A stretch of 37,198 nucleotides of DNA from an uncultured Granulosicoccus sp. (GCA_947499955.1 CANMQI010000034.1:1-37198), one strand, 5' to 3'; shown: positions 1 through 8,920, numbered from the stretch's first letter. A program made the numbers and translations. The notes: generated by a model not told the origin, from the letters alone.

Positions 1-85
1 AACTCAACAACTCAACAACTCAACAACTCAACAACTCAACAACTCAACAACTCAACAACTCAACAACTCAACAACTCAACAACTC
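1..85. repeat. Octanucleotide tandem repeat
   Basis: The window opens with about 10.6 perfect copies of the 8-bp unit AACTCAAC, ending at 85 where the sequence becomes unique. It may continue to the left of the window. Eight is not a multiple of three, so if it were translated or placed in a promoter, copy-number slippage would change frame or spacing. It lies about 240 bp upstream of the chosen start of the PAS-GGDEF-EAL gene. Confidence 0.95.
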
Positions 86-325
86 GATCAGCCGAACATT
101 ATCTGCAGGGAAGTTCTACCACCACGAATAATCGGGACCGGGATCACATTAACCGTACAGCAGGCCTTGCAAACGAGTGTTGCTCCAGAACCTCACTCAA
201 TGTTTCGAAGCGCCTGCCGATTTCTGGTCAGTCGGGCTGAACACAGACACAGGAAGATCGCCAACGATCTGCAGATTCAAACAGGAACGTGTCACACAGG
301 GAGCTATCGGGTAGTGACGGCAGCA

Positions 326-2122
326 ATGGATTCTGAATATTCCAGACAATCTGAGCAAGTTGAACCGGAATTGCATAACGCAATTTCTGCCATTGTCTCC
401 GCCTGCAGCGACCCGGCGTCGGCGAACGCATCCATGCAATCGCTATTGAGCGAGAACACCATATTGCAGACTGCACTGGCTTTCATGCCCCTCGGCTTCT
501 GCATGTTCGACAAACAGGATCGTCTGCAACTGTGCAACCAGAAGTATCTTGATATATGGAACCTGCCCGCTCACCTTGGACAGCGCGGCACGCTGTTTGC
601 CGACATCATGGCGGCGAGCAATGAGCAGGAAATAGAGCTTCCCGACGAGTCCTTGCCAGGAGCTCCCGGACAACGACGCCGTGAATTCGTCACCGATGCC
701 GGTGTCAGAATACAGGTTCTGATTCATGTACTTGAAGACGGGACGGTTGTGGCATTGCACAAGGACATCACGAAGAGCCATGCGATTCAGCAGAAGATCT
801 CCTTCATGGCGAAGCATGACATCCTGACTGGCCTTTGCAACCGTGCCACCTTGTATGAACGGCTTGATGAGCTGTTATCACCCGAGGCTCCAAGTACTTT
901 CCTGACACTGCTGTATCTTGATCTCGACGCATTCAAACAAGTGAATGACAGCATGGGACACCCGGTGGGTGACAAGCTGTTGCAACAGGTATCCGAACGT
1001 TTGAAAGACTGCTGCCGTTCAACCGACCTGGTAGCACGTCTGGGAGGCGATGAGTTTGCAATCCTGATGGAAGCCACGGATATCCATGATGAGCACGGCG
1101 CGGAGTTTCTTGCGGGGAAGATAATAGCAGCACTGACAGAGCATTTCCACGTTGATGAACGTCCGATACAGATAGGTGTCAGCATAGGAATAGCAAGCTG
1201 TTCCTCATCAGACATGAGACCCGTGGAGCTATTGAAAAATGCAGACATGGCACTTTATGAAGCCAAATCGAAAGGCGGTAGCCTGCAACAGTACTTCGAC
1301 AAGGAACTTGAAACCAGAGAACGTGAGCGCCAGGCCTTCAAGGTTGATTTAGGCAAGGCTCTGGAGAATGACGAGTTCGAGCTCTTGTATCAGCCTCAGG
1401 TCAATGCATCAACGATGCAGATCTGTGGCGCCGAAGCCCTGATTCGCTGGAACCACCCCTCACGTGGATTGATCACGCCGGATGAGTTCATCCCGCTCGC
1501 TGAGGAAACCGGCCTCATCGTAGCCATTGGCCGCTGGGTTCTTCACCAGGCTTGTCTTGAGGCAAGGAACTGGCCCGAGAACATCAGCATTTCTGTCAAT
1601 GTATCCAGCGTTCAATGCAGTGACCCGAATTTTCTTGACGATGTTGTCTCGGCAATGAGCAGATGCAATCTGGCTCCCTGGAGACTGGAACTCGAGATTA
1701 CCGAAACCGTCATCATGGAAAACGTGAACGCTACCCAGGCACTGCTGCGGGAGCTGAAATTGCGCGGCGTCGGCATTGCCATCGATGACTTCGGGACGGG
1801 TTTCTCCTCCCTTCAGTACTTGCGCAATTTCCCGGTAGACAAGCTCAAGATAGATCGATCCTTCGTCTCCAATATAGATACCGAATCCGAGGCCCTCGCC
1901 ATTATCCGAGCCATCGCCGATCTTGGCCGCCATCTGGGCAAACTGACGATCGCGGAGGGTGTGGAAACGCAGGCTCAACTTGAAATCGTTCAGAACCTGG
2001 GGTGCGATGAAATCCAGGGCTACCTGATAAGCCGCCCCTGCTCTGCCGTAGGCTTTCTCGAATTCGTGAGCTCCACCTCTCTGCCTGGGAAGCAAGTTGC
2101 AGGCACTCGATCAACACGATAG
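326..2122 (+). CDS. PAS-GGDEF-EAL cyclic-di-GMP signalling protein
   Basis: Putative bifunctional diguanylate cyclase/phosphodiesterase that makes or degrades cyclic di-GMP. From the ATG at 326 it is 598 aa. An N-terminal PAS-like sensor occupies roughly residues 40-150, with the typical FMPLGFCMFD and NQKYLDIWNLP segments. A GGDEF domain follows (about 160-322, intact GGDEF at 240-244) and then an EAL domain (about 335-585, intact EAL at 370-372, with DDFGTGFSSL and EGVETQAQLE). Both catalytic signatures look complete, so it may act in either direction or use one domain as a regulator. No transmembrane segment is visible, so it is probably cytoplasmic. The frame is open back to a TTG at 167, but the extra 53 residues resemble no domain and no start has a good ribosome site, so the start is uncertain. 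No operon partner; it converges on the tRNA-Thr gene. Confidence 0.9.
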   Translation: MDSEYSRQSEQVEPELHNAISAIVSACSDPASANASMQSLLSENTILQTALAFMPLGFCMFDKQDRLQLCNQKYLDIWNLPAHLGQRGTLFADIMAASNEQEIELPDESLPGAPGQRRREFVTDAGVRIQVLIHVLEDGTVVALHKDITKSHAIQQKISFMAKHDILTGLCNRATLYERLDELLSPEAPSTFLTLLYLDLDAFKQVNDSMGHPVGDKLLQQVSERLKDCCRSTDLVARLGGDEFAILMEATDIHDEHGAEFLAGKIIAALTEHFHVDERPIQIGVSIGIASCSSSDMRPVELLKNADMALYEAKSKGGSLQQYFDKELETRERERQAFKVDLGKALENDEFELLYQPQVNASTMQICGAEALIRWNHPSRGLITPDEFIPLAEETGLIVAIGRWVLHQACLEARNWPENISISVNVSSVQCSDPNFLDDVVSAMSRCNLAPWRLELEITETVIMENVNATQALLRELKLRGVGIAIDDFGTGFSSLQYLRNFPVDKLKIDRSFVSNIDTESEALAIIRAIADLGRHLGKLTIAEGVETQAQLEIVQNLGCDEIQGYLISRPCSAVGFLEFVSSTSLPGKQVAGTRSTR

Positions 2123-2391
2123 GAAAGTGAATATGTTCTCGCCGGCGGTCAGCGGTTTGAACATCAACACAGCCTGCCGCCATCACGATGACAGATCGAC
2201 GGATCTGTAGCGTTGGCAATCACAAGAGGCGTTTGAGGCCATCGTTCAGGACGGAGAAGTGGGCAGATTTGATGAGCGCGTTATTCGCAAGACCGCCATC
2301 AGCAATATGCTGCAGACCAGTCTGATTTCTGACGCTTGTTCCTGGCTGCGCTGGGTTCTGGAAAAGGCCAGAATACGCCAAGACATGAAAA

Positions 2392-2467
2392 TGGTGCCGG
2401 CACCAAGAGTCGAACTCGGGACCTACTGATTACAAATCAGTTGCTCTACCAACTGAGCTATACCGGC
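2392..2467 (-). tRNA. tRNA-Thr (anticodon UGU)
   Basis: Complete 76-nt cloverleaf on the minus strand. The acceptor stem GCCGGTA pairs with TGCCGGC (one G-U), the D stem is GCTC/GAGC, the anticodon stem ACTGA/TCAGT encloses the loop TTTGTAA, and the T arm has the TTCGACT loop. The discriminator A and a genomically encoded CCA end at 2392. It lies downstream of coaX on the same strand. In E. coli thrU, also tRNA-Thr(UGU), follows birA-coaA in the same relative place, but there tyrU, glyT, thrT and tufB come next. Here the sequence beyond it runs into the convergent GGDEF-EAL gene and I see no further tRNA. Confidence 0.97.
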
Positions 2468-2553
2468 ACTGCGCATTGCTGGGTCACCTACTTGAAGGTG
2501 ATCCGACACATGACGTTACTGGCTGAGCAATGCCGGTCAACGTCAGGGTGCAA

Positions 2554-2582
2554 AGTCTATGCATTTCGAAACGATTTGGCAA
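2554..2582 (-). promoter_or_regulatory. Candidate promoter for tRNA-Thr
   Basis: On the minus strand TTGCCA (2577-2582) and TAGACT (2554-2559) are separated by 17 bp, upstream of tRNA-Thr. A second possible pair, TTGACC (2535-2540) and TAACGT (2513-2518) with a 16-bp spacer, lies closer to the gene. Either would allow transcription of the tRNA independently of coaX. Assigned by eye only. Confidence 0.35.
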
Positions 2583-2758
2583 CGCACTAATGCACTCATT
2601 TGAGGTTTTTTTTCGTTCTGAAGGCGGAATAGGAGTTATTCGACCAGAAATGGATGCCTGACTACGAGTCTGTGATCGAAATTCGTTCAATTTCGGCTAC
2701 CTCGGGCTGTCAGGAGAATCTGGCGGGTGCAGTTCTCGTTACGCCGCTGCCTGGAAAG

Positions 2759-2959
2759 TGGGTGTCTGCTGTTTACACCGCTTCCTTCTGATGGAGGTGG
2801 CGACATGGGTGTCTGCTGATGTCCCTCTCTGGCGGAGGCGTCGATGTGGGTGTCTGCTGATACCGCACGCTGGCGGGGCCACGAATAGGGGCGTCTGCCA
2901 GCAATTCTTTCGGAAATATATGGGTGTCTGCCGGGAATCCGGAGAGATATGGGTGTCTG
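2759..2959 (+). repeat. Array of five TGGGTGTCTG repeats (plus one variant) after coaX
   Basis: Exact TGGGTGTCTG copies lie at 2759, 2806, 2847, 2921 and 2950, all in the same orientation, with a degenerate copy GGGGCGTCTG near 2888. Start-to-start distances are 47, 41, 41, 33 and 29 bp. Copies two and three share a longer unit, TGGGTGTCTGCTGAT then 8 variable bases then CTGGCGG. The last two share about 22 identical bases, including the extension CCGGGAATC. The array fills the right part of the 499-bp gap between tRNA-Thr and coaX and ends 7 bp before the coaX stop codon on the opposite strand. No gene is supported in this gap. Confidence 0.9.
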
Positions 2960-2966
2960 CCGGGAA

Positions 2967-3761
2967 TCAGCTGTACATGACGTTGTCGCAGCAGGAGGCG
3001 AGGCCGAGCTCGTCGGCGCTCAGCTGTCCGCCCATGACGGAGACGCCCTTGAGGACCAGCAGGGGGTCTCGTTCGACGGGGTTTCGCATGAAAGTCTCCA
3101 GAATGCCGGACTCACCACCAGTAATCACCGTTGTCAGAGGGCTGACACGTTGCGAGGCTTCGAACACCAGACGCTCGATGGCCCCGATCGAGGCGAAGCC
3201 TGTGCCACCGGCGATCCCGCTTGCCGTATTGTCGGAGAACGGGCTTATATCGCCATCGGCGGCAAACAAGGCGGACGTGTACTTCCCCAGAGATCGGCGC
3301 ATGGTGTAGATGCCCGGCAGAATCGCCCCGCCCAGATGCAACCCGTTGGCATCAATCAGATCCACCGTGGTAGCGGTGCCCGAATCGATGACACACAGCC
3401 CCCCACTGTAGAGCGATCTGGCACCGATCATGGCAGCCCATCTGTCGACACCAAAGGTTTCAGGCTCGGGATAGGCATTCCTGAGCCCCTGAAACTCGGC
3501 TGATGACTGTATCTCCACCGGCTTCACACCAAAATTCTTGCAACACCAGGCTGACATATTGGGCAGCAGACGTTCACCGGCTACATTGGAGACATGCACG
3601 CTCCTGGGGTACTGATTACCCAGAGCGCCCAACCAGATTTCATCCAGCACTTCGTTCAGGAAGATGTCTTTCCAGGCGAACGTCTCCAGAGGATGCAATC
3701 CGTCCTCATCCTCTATCGCTGATTTGCAGCGAGAGTTACCAATATCTACCAGAATTCTCAT
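2967..3761 (-). CDS. coaX: Type III pantothenate kinase
   Basis: Phosphorylates pantothenate, the first step of coenzyme A synthesis. At 264 aa it has the usual length. It shows the family's phosphate-binding start (DIGNSRCK, residues 6-13), the GVDRW motif at 104-108 and the DSGTATTVDL segment near 125-135, plus glycine-rich GGAILPG and TGGESG motifs of the acetate/sugar kinase fold. The start ATG overlaps the end of birA by 4 bp (ATGA), so the two are probably translationally coupled, a common arrangement in gammaproteobacteria. It is followed by a tandem array of TGGGTGTCTG repeats starting just beyond the stop codon. No missing catalytic motif is evident. Confidence 0.95.
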   Translation of the reverse strand: MRILVDIGNSRCKSAIEDEDGLHPLETFAWKDIFLNEVLDEIWLGALGNQYPRSVHVSNVAGERLLPNMSAWCCKNFGVKPVEIQSSAEFQGLRNAYPEPETFGVDRWAAMIGARSLYSGGLCVIDSGTATTVDLIDANGLHLGGAILPGIYTMRRSLGKYTSALFAADGDISPFSDNTASGIAGGTGFASIGAIERLVFEASQRVSPLTTVITGGESGILETFMRNPVERDPLLVLKGVSVMGGQLSADELGLASCCDNVMYS

Positions 3762-4603
3762 ATGGTCGGCCTTATGGATACGTTGCCACTATAAACAGCG
3801 ATGATTTCACCGGCACGCTCGACAAGCAACGCGCCCTGTTCGTTGACCCCCCTGGCAAGCGCTTGTTCCGTCGAATTATCTCGATGAATCAACACTTCCT
3901 TGTTTTCAAGCCAATCCAGAGCAGCCCAGCGCTGTACAAATGCAGGCCAGCCTGTGGCCTCGAATTGCTGATGGGCCGTCACCACATCCGCCACAAGCCG
4001 TGCCGCCATGGCGTCTCGGTCCTGTCGTGAACAACTCACCCCGCAGGCTTCCAGCGAGGTTGCTCCGATGCTCAGCCTGAGCACCTCCTCATCATGCAAG
4101 AGGTTGATTCCAATACCGGTCAGCAGCTGAGTGCGCCCACCACCTACCCGGGTCGACGGTACGGCTGCCAGCTCCGTGATCAGACCACCCAGCTTTGCAT
4201 CCTTCAGAATGAGATCGTTGGGCCACTTCAACTGCACCTGCACACCGGCCATGCTCTGCAGGCACTCTGCGACAGCGATTCCGGTAACCAGACTCAGCCC
4301 GAGCAATTCTCGAGCAGGCTTGTCGGAATGGTTAAGCAGCGAAAACATCAGATTGCCGGCACGTGCCTGCCAGTTCTTCCCCCGGCGCCCGACCCCCGCA
4401 CTCTGCCAGTCAGTGATGCACAGATGCATTGCTGTTCCGCTGGCTACAGCCAGCTCCCTGGCGTGCTCACGCAGCCAGGCGCTGGTCGAGTCAAGCTGCT
4501 CGAAGGCATGCACTTCCACCTCTGCAGAACAATGAGCCTTGATCTGCTTCTGTATCAGGTTGGCATCCGGCAAACAGCGCACCTGTTCCTGCCCATCCGT
4601 CAT
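3758..4603 (-). CDS. birA: Biotin-[acetyl-CoA-carboxylase] ligase, BirA without the DNA-binding domain
   Basis: Activates biotin with ATP and attaches it to the biotin carboxyl carrier protein of acetyl-CoA carboxylase. The protein is 281 aa. It has the biotinyl-AMP loop GVGRRGKNW (71-79), the KWPNDL motif (126-131) with the following KLGGLITEL, and the GIGINL motif. The N-terminal part (about 35 residues before the catalytic domain) is too short for the winged-helix repressor domain of E. coli BirA, so this looks like a ligase-only form that would not regulate bio genes by DNA binding. It overlaps coaX by 4 bp and follows the M61 peptidase gene after 58 bp on the same strand, suggesting one transcript. 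Confidence 0.95.
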   Translation of the reverse strand: MTDGQEQVRCLPDANLIQKQIKAHCSAEVEVHAFEQLDSTSAWLREHARELAVASGTAMHLCITDWQSAGVGRRGKNWQARAGNLMFSLLNHSDKPARELLGLSLVTGIAVAECLQSMAGVQVQLKWPNDLILKDAKLGGLITELAAVPSTRVGGGRTQLLTGIGINLLHDEEVLRLSIGATSLEACGVSCSRQDRDAMAARLVADVVTAHQQFEATGWPAFVQRWAALDWLENKEVLIHRDNSTEQALARGVNEQGALLVERAGEIIAVYSGNVSIRPTI

Positions 4604-4661
4604 CAGAGCTGCCTGCCAATGGTTGAAGATGACACCCGAGTATCGACAACAGCCGTACCGC

Positions 4662-6476
4662 TCATGCTGACAGCTGCTTGTCGTTCAACCAGCCGTCCAG
4701 CAGTGCTTCGTCCACGATCTGCAAATCGGCCGTATCCTCAGGTGCCAGCTCCACGGGCAGTGTCGAGCGCTGCAACTGGCCGAGACGGAAGAAATGGATG
4801 TCCAGTTCTGTCATATCAGCGTGCCGGGCCAGATGCCTGTCCACATCAGCCAGGCTGACTGACAGATGGTTCATGGCTATCAGCAGATCGCCTCCGGCAA
4901 GACCCGCTTTTTCCGCAGGCCCACCGGCGAGCACCTGAACGATTTGAACCCCACCCGGCGCGTCTACCACGGTCGCACCAAGCCACGGGCCGACAGTCGG
5001 CGCCTGATCTGCCTCACTCGTCGACTGTTCGGAGACGCCTCCCACATCCGTACCTGAGGATCTGGAACGCCAATTCAAGGAGACACCCAGAGAGCTCAGT
5101 GCCTTCTGCACAGGGAGCTCCTGCGTGGAGTACAGCGCCAGATCGAAAAACTGCGACAGATCCGTATCAACCAGGGATGCCGCCAGACGCTGTGGTTCAT
5201 CCTCTTCCAGCCCAAGACCGGTTTCCTGCCAACGCGACCACATCAGCCTCATCAGGGTGTCCAGTGTCTGCTTGTGATCCGTCGAGTCGCGTAACAGGGC
5301 ATCCAGACACAGCGCCACCAGAGCCCCTTTGGCGTAGTAGCTGACAATGGCATTCGGGGAATTTTCATCCTGCTTGTAGAACTTGTGCCAGGCATCAAAA
5401 CTGGATTCGGTGACGCTCTGGGTGAGACGACCGGCCCCACGCTGGACACGAGTCAGTGTCTTCGCCAGTACCGACAGGTATTTCTTGCGATCTATCAGAC
5501 CTGCACGAACCAGGATCAGATCGTCGTAGTACGACGTCATGCCTTCAAAGAACCACAGAAGCTCGGTGTAGGACTCCGCAGAAAGCTCAAAAGGCACAAA
5601 GCGGGCTGGCTTGATGCGCTTGACGTTCCACGTATGAAAGTACTCGTGGCTGCAGAGACCGAGGAAGTTCAGATAGGCATCACTGATCTCCGACTCCCCG
5701 ACGATCGGCAGGTTTTCGCGCGTGATCATCAAGGCGGTGGACGAACGATGCTCAAGGCCACCGTATCCGGCGTCAACCACCATCACCATGAACAGGTAGC
5801 GATCCATCGGCGCCGGCTGACCGAAGAAATCGATCTCGTATTCGCAGATACGCTTCAGATCATCGACCACCCGCTGCTCATCGAAATGACAGGCTCCGGT
5901 CAGAATGATTTCGTGAGGCACGCCTGCCGCATCAAAACACAGACGCTTGAAGGCACCTTGCTCGACCGGATGATCAATCAATTCATCATAGTTGCTCGCC
6001 TGATAGGTCCCGAACCCCGCCTCATCGATACTCAGGGCGGGTAAGGAGGTGGCCAGCTCGAAGGTTTGATCAACATCGTGCGACGGCCGTTCAAACAGGA
6101 CTTCATGGGCCGCCTCTTCCTGCCCCGGTACCGCCAGAAAAACGCTGGTGCCATTGAAGAAGGCATGAGTTCTGTCGACATGAGCCGAGCGAACCGACAA
6201 GTCCCAGGCGTACATGCGATAACGCACCGTCAGCTGCGAAAGACCTGTCGGTGCCTGCCAACTGGACTTGTCCAGCTTCACAAGCTCAATTGGCTCACCC
6301 TGACTCGAAGCCTCGATTTGCACGATATTTCTGGAAAAATCGCGAATCATGTAACTGCCCGGTATCCAGTTGGGCAATTTCAGCAACTGCCCGGCCTGAT
6401 CCGGCGAATCCACGTCGAGCTGCACATCAATCAGGTGCGCTGCCGCCTCGCAAATGCTGACCTTGTAAGCAATCAT
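4662..6476 (-). CDS. M61 glycyl aminopeptidase-like metalloprotease with PDZ domain
   Basis: A peptidase family M61 protein, 604 aa from the ATG at 6476. An N-terminal beta domain includes the family motif WIPGSYMIRDFSR (about residue 37). The catalytic domain carries the zinc motif HEYFH at 277-281, followed by TWNVKRIKP and then WFFEGMTSYYDD, whose Glu (about 311) would be the third ligand. A C-terminal PDZ domain (about 515-570, GPWLGATVV through GGDLLIAMN) probably binds substrate C termini. No signal peptide is apparent. The frame stays open 54 codons further upstream, but that stretch is translated repeat DNA, and family similarity begins right at MIAYKVSICEAAAHLIDV, so I chose the later start. 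First gene of a probable M61-birA-coaX transcript. Confidence 0.9.
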   Translation of the reverse strand: MIAYKVSICEAAAHLIDVQLDVDSPDQAGQLLKLPNWIPGSYMIRDFSRNIVQIEASSQGEPIELVKLDKSSWQAPTGLSQLTVRYRMYAWDLSVRSAHVDRTHAFFNGTSVFLAVPGQEEAAHEVLFERPSHDVDQTFELATSLPALSIDEAGFGTYQASNYDELIDHPVEQGAFKRLCFDAAGVPHEIILTGACHFDEQRVVDDLKRICEYEIDFFGQPAPMDRYLFMVMVVDAGYGGLEHRSSTALMITRENLPIVGESEISDAYLNFLGLCSHEYFHTWNVKRIKPARFVPFELSAESYTELLWFFEGMTSYYDDLILVRAGLIDRKKYLSVLAKTLTRVQRGAGRLTQSVTESSFDAWHKFYKQDENSPNAIVSYYAKGALVALCLDALLRDSTDHKQTLDTLMRLMWSRWQETGLGLEEDEPQRLAASLVDTDLSQFFDLALYSTQELPVQKALSSLGVSLNWRSRSSGTDVGGVSEQSTSEADQAPTVGPWLGATVVDAPGGVQIVQVLAGGPAEKAGLAGGDLLIAMNHLSVSLADVDRHLARHADMTELDIHFFRLGQLQRSTLPVELAPEDTADLQIVDEALLDGWLNDKQLSA

Positions 6477-6930
6477 GATTCCATTCTCAGCCGAGAATCC
6501 CCTGCCTGCCCCCAACCACATCCATCGGATGCCATACCCTTCATCTCCAGCCGCCCCAACACCCTCCGCATCCCGCCACCCAATAACTGAGCTACAAGAC
6601 ACCCATATCTCATAGTGTAGCAACGCCTCCCGGAACATCCGTGCAAACAGACACCCATATCATGCCCAGCCTGCCATCCCGGCACCCAGAATCAGACACC
6701 CACAAAGACAACTGGCAACCTCACCCGCTTGGACAACCGACACCCACATCACACCTGACGACACACCAAGCCCCCAAAAGACCAGACACCCACTGCAAAC
6801 GCCCCCCGACACCAGTTGGCAAAATGCATTCCCCCACGGAACCATCATCAATCGGGAAAACGAATCAACAACAGCGTGTGAGGGCTATACTTGCGCACCT
6901 CTGTCAATTCTGCTTTCCCTGCCCACACCC
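6477..6930. repeat. Divergent intergenic region with a phased CAGACACCCA array
   Basis: This 454-bp gap between the divergent M61 and glnS genes holds three exact CAGACACCCA copies (6648, 6693, 6783) and two near copies, AAGACACCCA (6596) and CCGACACCCA (6737). All share one orientation, with start-to-start distances of 52, 45, 44 and 46 bp. The regular spacing is tighter than in the coaX array. Sequence between copies is not conserved. A TATACT hexamer at 6886-6891 is a plausible -10 box for glnS, without a convincing -35. No additional gene is supported. Confidence 0.85.
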
Positions 6931-8592
6931 ATGTCCAGATCCGAGCCCGTAGAAGCCAGTAATTTCATTCGAAACATCGTCGAGAAAGACGTCGCGGCCG
7001 GCAAGAACGATGGGCAGGTAGTCACTCGTTTTCCGCCAGAACCCAATGGCTACCTTCACATTGGTCATGCAAAGTCGATTTGCCTGAACTTCGGCACTGC
7101 AGGACGCTATGACGGACGATGCAACCTGCGTTTCGATGACACCAACCCGGCACGCGAAAGCGAGGAATATGTCGAGGCCATCAAGGATGACGTCAGTTGG
7201 CTGGGGTTCGAATGGAGCGAATTACGTCACGCGTCCGACTACTTCGACGAGCTGTATGAGTTCGCCCGCGAGCTGATCCGTCAGGATAAAGCGTATGTCG
7301 ACAGCAGCACGGCCGAGGAAGTACGGGAAATGCGCGGCAGTCTCACGGAACCCGGCACGCCCAGCCCTTACCGGAACCGAAGTGTCGAGGAAAACCTGGA
7401 CTTGTTCCAACGCATGAAGGAAGGCGAATTCGATGACGGCGAACATATCCTTCGCGCAAAGATCGACATGGCCTCCGGCAACATCAACATGCGCGACCCA
7501 ACCTTGTACCGCATTCGCAAGGTCCATCATGTGCGCACCGGCGACAAATGGTCCATCTATCCGATGTACGACTACACCCATTGCGTCTCGGATGCCATCG
7601 AAGGGATCACGCATTCTCTGTGCACACTCGAATTCGAAGACCACAGACCTCTGTACGACTGGGTTCTGGACGAGCTGAAAACCCCTTGCCATCCACAGCA
7701 GATCGAATTCGCACGCCTGTCGCTCGAATACACCATGCTCAGCAAGCGCCGTATCATCCAATTGGTTGAAGATGGTCATGTACACGGCTGGGACGATCCA
7801 CGCATGCCCACGATCATCGGTATGCGTCGACGAGGCTACACACCGGCGTCACTACGCGATTTCTGTGAGCGTATCGGCATTACCAAGAATGACGCCTGGA
7901 TCGAGATGGCGGTGCTCGAGACCTGCATACGCGACCAGCTGAACAAGGAAGCGCCACGCCGCATGGCGGTCCTGGACCCTATCAAGGTGACCATTACCGA
8001 CCTGCCGGAAGATCACGAGCAGATCTTCTCTTTCGCCAATCATCCGCAGGACGACAGTGCCGGCACGCGTGAAGTACCGTTCACCCGCGAAGTCTTCATC
8101 GATCGAGACGACTTTGCTGAAGTACCTCCTCCCAAATACCAGCGACTGGTACCAGGAGGTGAAGTTCGCCTGCGCGGCTCCTACGTCATCAAGTGCGAGG
8201 AAATCATCAAGGACGACGACGGCCAGGTGCTGGAGCTTCGCTGCACGCACGACCCGGACACATTGGGCAAGAAGCCGGAAGGCCGCAAGGTCAAGGGCGT
8301 CATTCACTGGGTTTCTGCAACTCATGGCATTCCTGCCGAAGTCAGGCTGTACAACCCCCTGTTTACATTACCCGACCCGACAAAGGCCGACTCTCTTGCA
8401 GAGGCAATCAATCCCGAGTCGGAGGTCGTACTGAGCTCCTGCGTCGTCGAGCCTGCACTACAGCAAGCTTCAGCGGAACAACACTTCCAGTTCGAGAGAA
8501 TTGGTTACTTTGTTGCCGACCGCCGTGACCACAGCGCTGAAAAACCGGTGTTCAACCGCACCGTGACTTTGCGAGATACCTGGGCGAAATAG
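6931..8592 (+). CDS. glnS: Glutaminyl-tRNA synthetase
   Basis: Charges tRNA-Gln with glutamine in the cytoplasm. The length, 553 aa, is nearly that of the E. coli enzyme. The class I signature HIGH is at residues 43-46 in PPEPNGYLHIGHAKS. The KMSKS counterpart reads MLSKRR, as is usual for GlnRS. Family segments such as RFDDTNPARE, HCVSDAIEGITHSLCTLEFEDHR and the C-terminal anticodon-binding beta-barrels are present. The start ATG at 6931 has no clear Shine-Dalgarno sequence. It stands alone, preceded by the repeat-rich divergent region and followed by a long inverted repeat that may end transcription. Nothing appears truncated. Confidence 0.98.
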   Translation: MSRSEPVEASNFIRNIVEKDVAAGKNDGQVVTRFPPEPNGYLHIGHAKSICLNFGTAGRYDGRCNLRFDDTNPARESEEYVEAIKDDVSWLGFEWSELRHASDYFDELYEFARELIRQDKAYVDSSTAEEVREMRGSLTEPGTPSPYRNRSVEENLDLFQRMKEGEFDDGEHILRAKIDMASGNINMRDPTLYRIRKVHHVRTGDKWSIYPMYDYTHCVSDAIEGITHSLCTLEFEDHRPLYDWVLDELKTPCHPQQIEFARLSLEYTMLSKRRIIQLVEDGHVHGWDDPRMPTIIGMRRRGYTPASLRDFCERIGITKNDAWIEMAVLETCIRDQLNKEAPRRMAVLDPIKVTITDLPEDHEQIFSFANHPQDDSAGTREVPFTREVFIDRDDFAEVPPPKYQRLVPGGEVRLRGSYVIKCEEIIKDDDGQVLELRCTHDPDTLGKKPEGRKVKGVIHWVSATHGIPAEVRLYNPLFTLPDPTKADSLAEAINPESEVVLSSCVVEPALQQASAEQHFQFERIGYFVADRRDHSAEKPVFNRTVTLRDTWAK

Positions 8593-8608
8593 GTCTTTCG
8601 TTGCCGAC

Positions 8609-8666
8609 GCCTCCGGACAAGAAGCAAGACTGGAGCTATCCGCTTGCTTGCTTACCGTCCGGAGGC
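8609..8666. terminator. Inverted repeat after glnS, possible terminator
   Basis: Perfect 10-bp arms GCCTCCGGAC (8609-8618) and GTCCGGAGGC (8657-8666) enclose an inner pair AAGCAAG (8622-8628) and CTTGCTT (8643-8649), forming a long hairpin 17 bp after the glnS stop. There is no T-run after it, so intrinsic termination is doubtful; it could instead protect the mRNA 3' end. Confidence 0.5.
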
Positions 8667-8689
8667 ACCTTCTGACGTTGGAGACCAGC

Positions 8690-8744
8690 ATTCGGCATTC
8701 CATCCTGTTCCTTCTTCGGACTCATGAACACGAAAATGCCGAAT
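8690..8744. repeat. 10-bp inverted repeat with 35-bp spacer
   Basis: ATTCGGCATT at 8690-8699 is the exact reverse complement of AATGCCGAAT at 8735-8744. It lies in the 469-bp gap between glnS and the LysM lipoprotein gene. Apart from the two inverted repeats and a candidate promoter near 8921, I see nothing in this gap that supports a gene. Confidence 0.6.
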
Positions 8745-8920
8745 ATCCTCCGAGTCGCTGAACAGTCGGAATGTCATGTAGCCACAGAGATGGAAAGCTG
8801 GAAAATCAGCTTTCAACCAACTTCCGTGCCTTAATGTCGCACACGGCATGAGATGTGCTTCACAAATACGAAATAAATATTGGCAGAAACCTCAAGTCGT
8901 TGCAATTGCGCCATATCGCA

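Noticed and set aside
2759..2959. CRISPR array
   Set aside because: Only about 10-22 bp of each unit is conserved, spacers are unequal (roughly 19-37 bp) and partly similar, the same motif occurs inside genes, and no cas gene is present.
2758..3309. Plus-strand reading frame over the repeat array and the coaX region
   Set aside because: It reads through the repeat array and is antisense to coaX, which has clear family motifs.
6477..6638. Longer N terminus for the M61 peptidase
   Set aside because: The extra 54 codons are translated intergenic DNA including a motif copy; family similarity begins at the later ATG.
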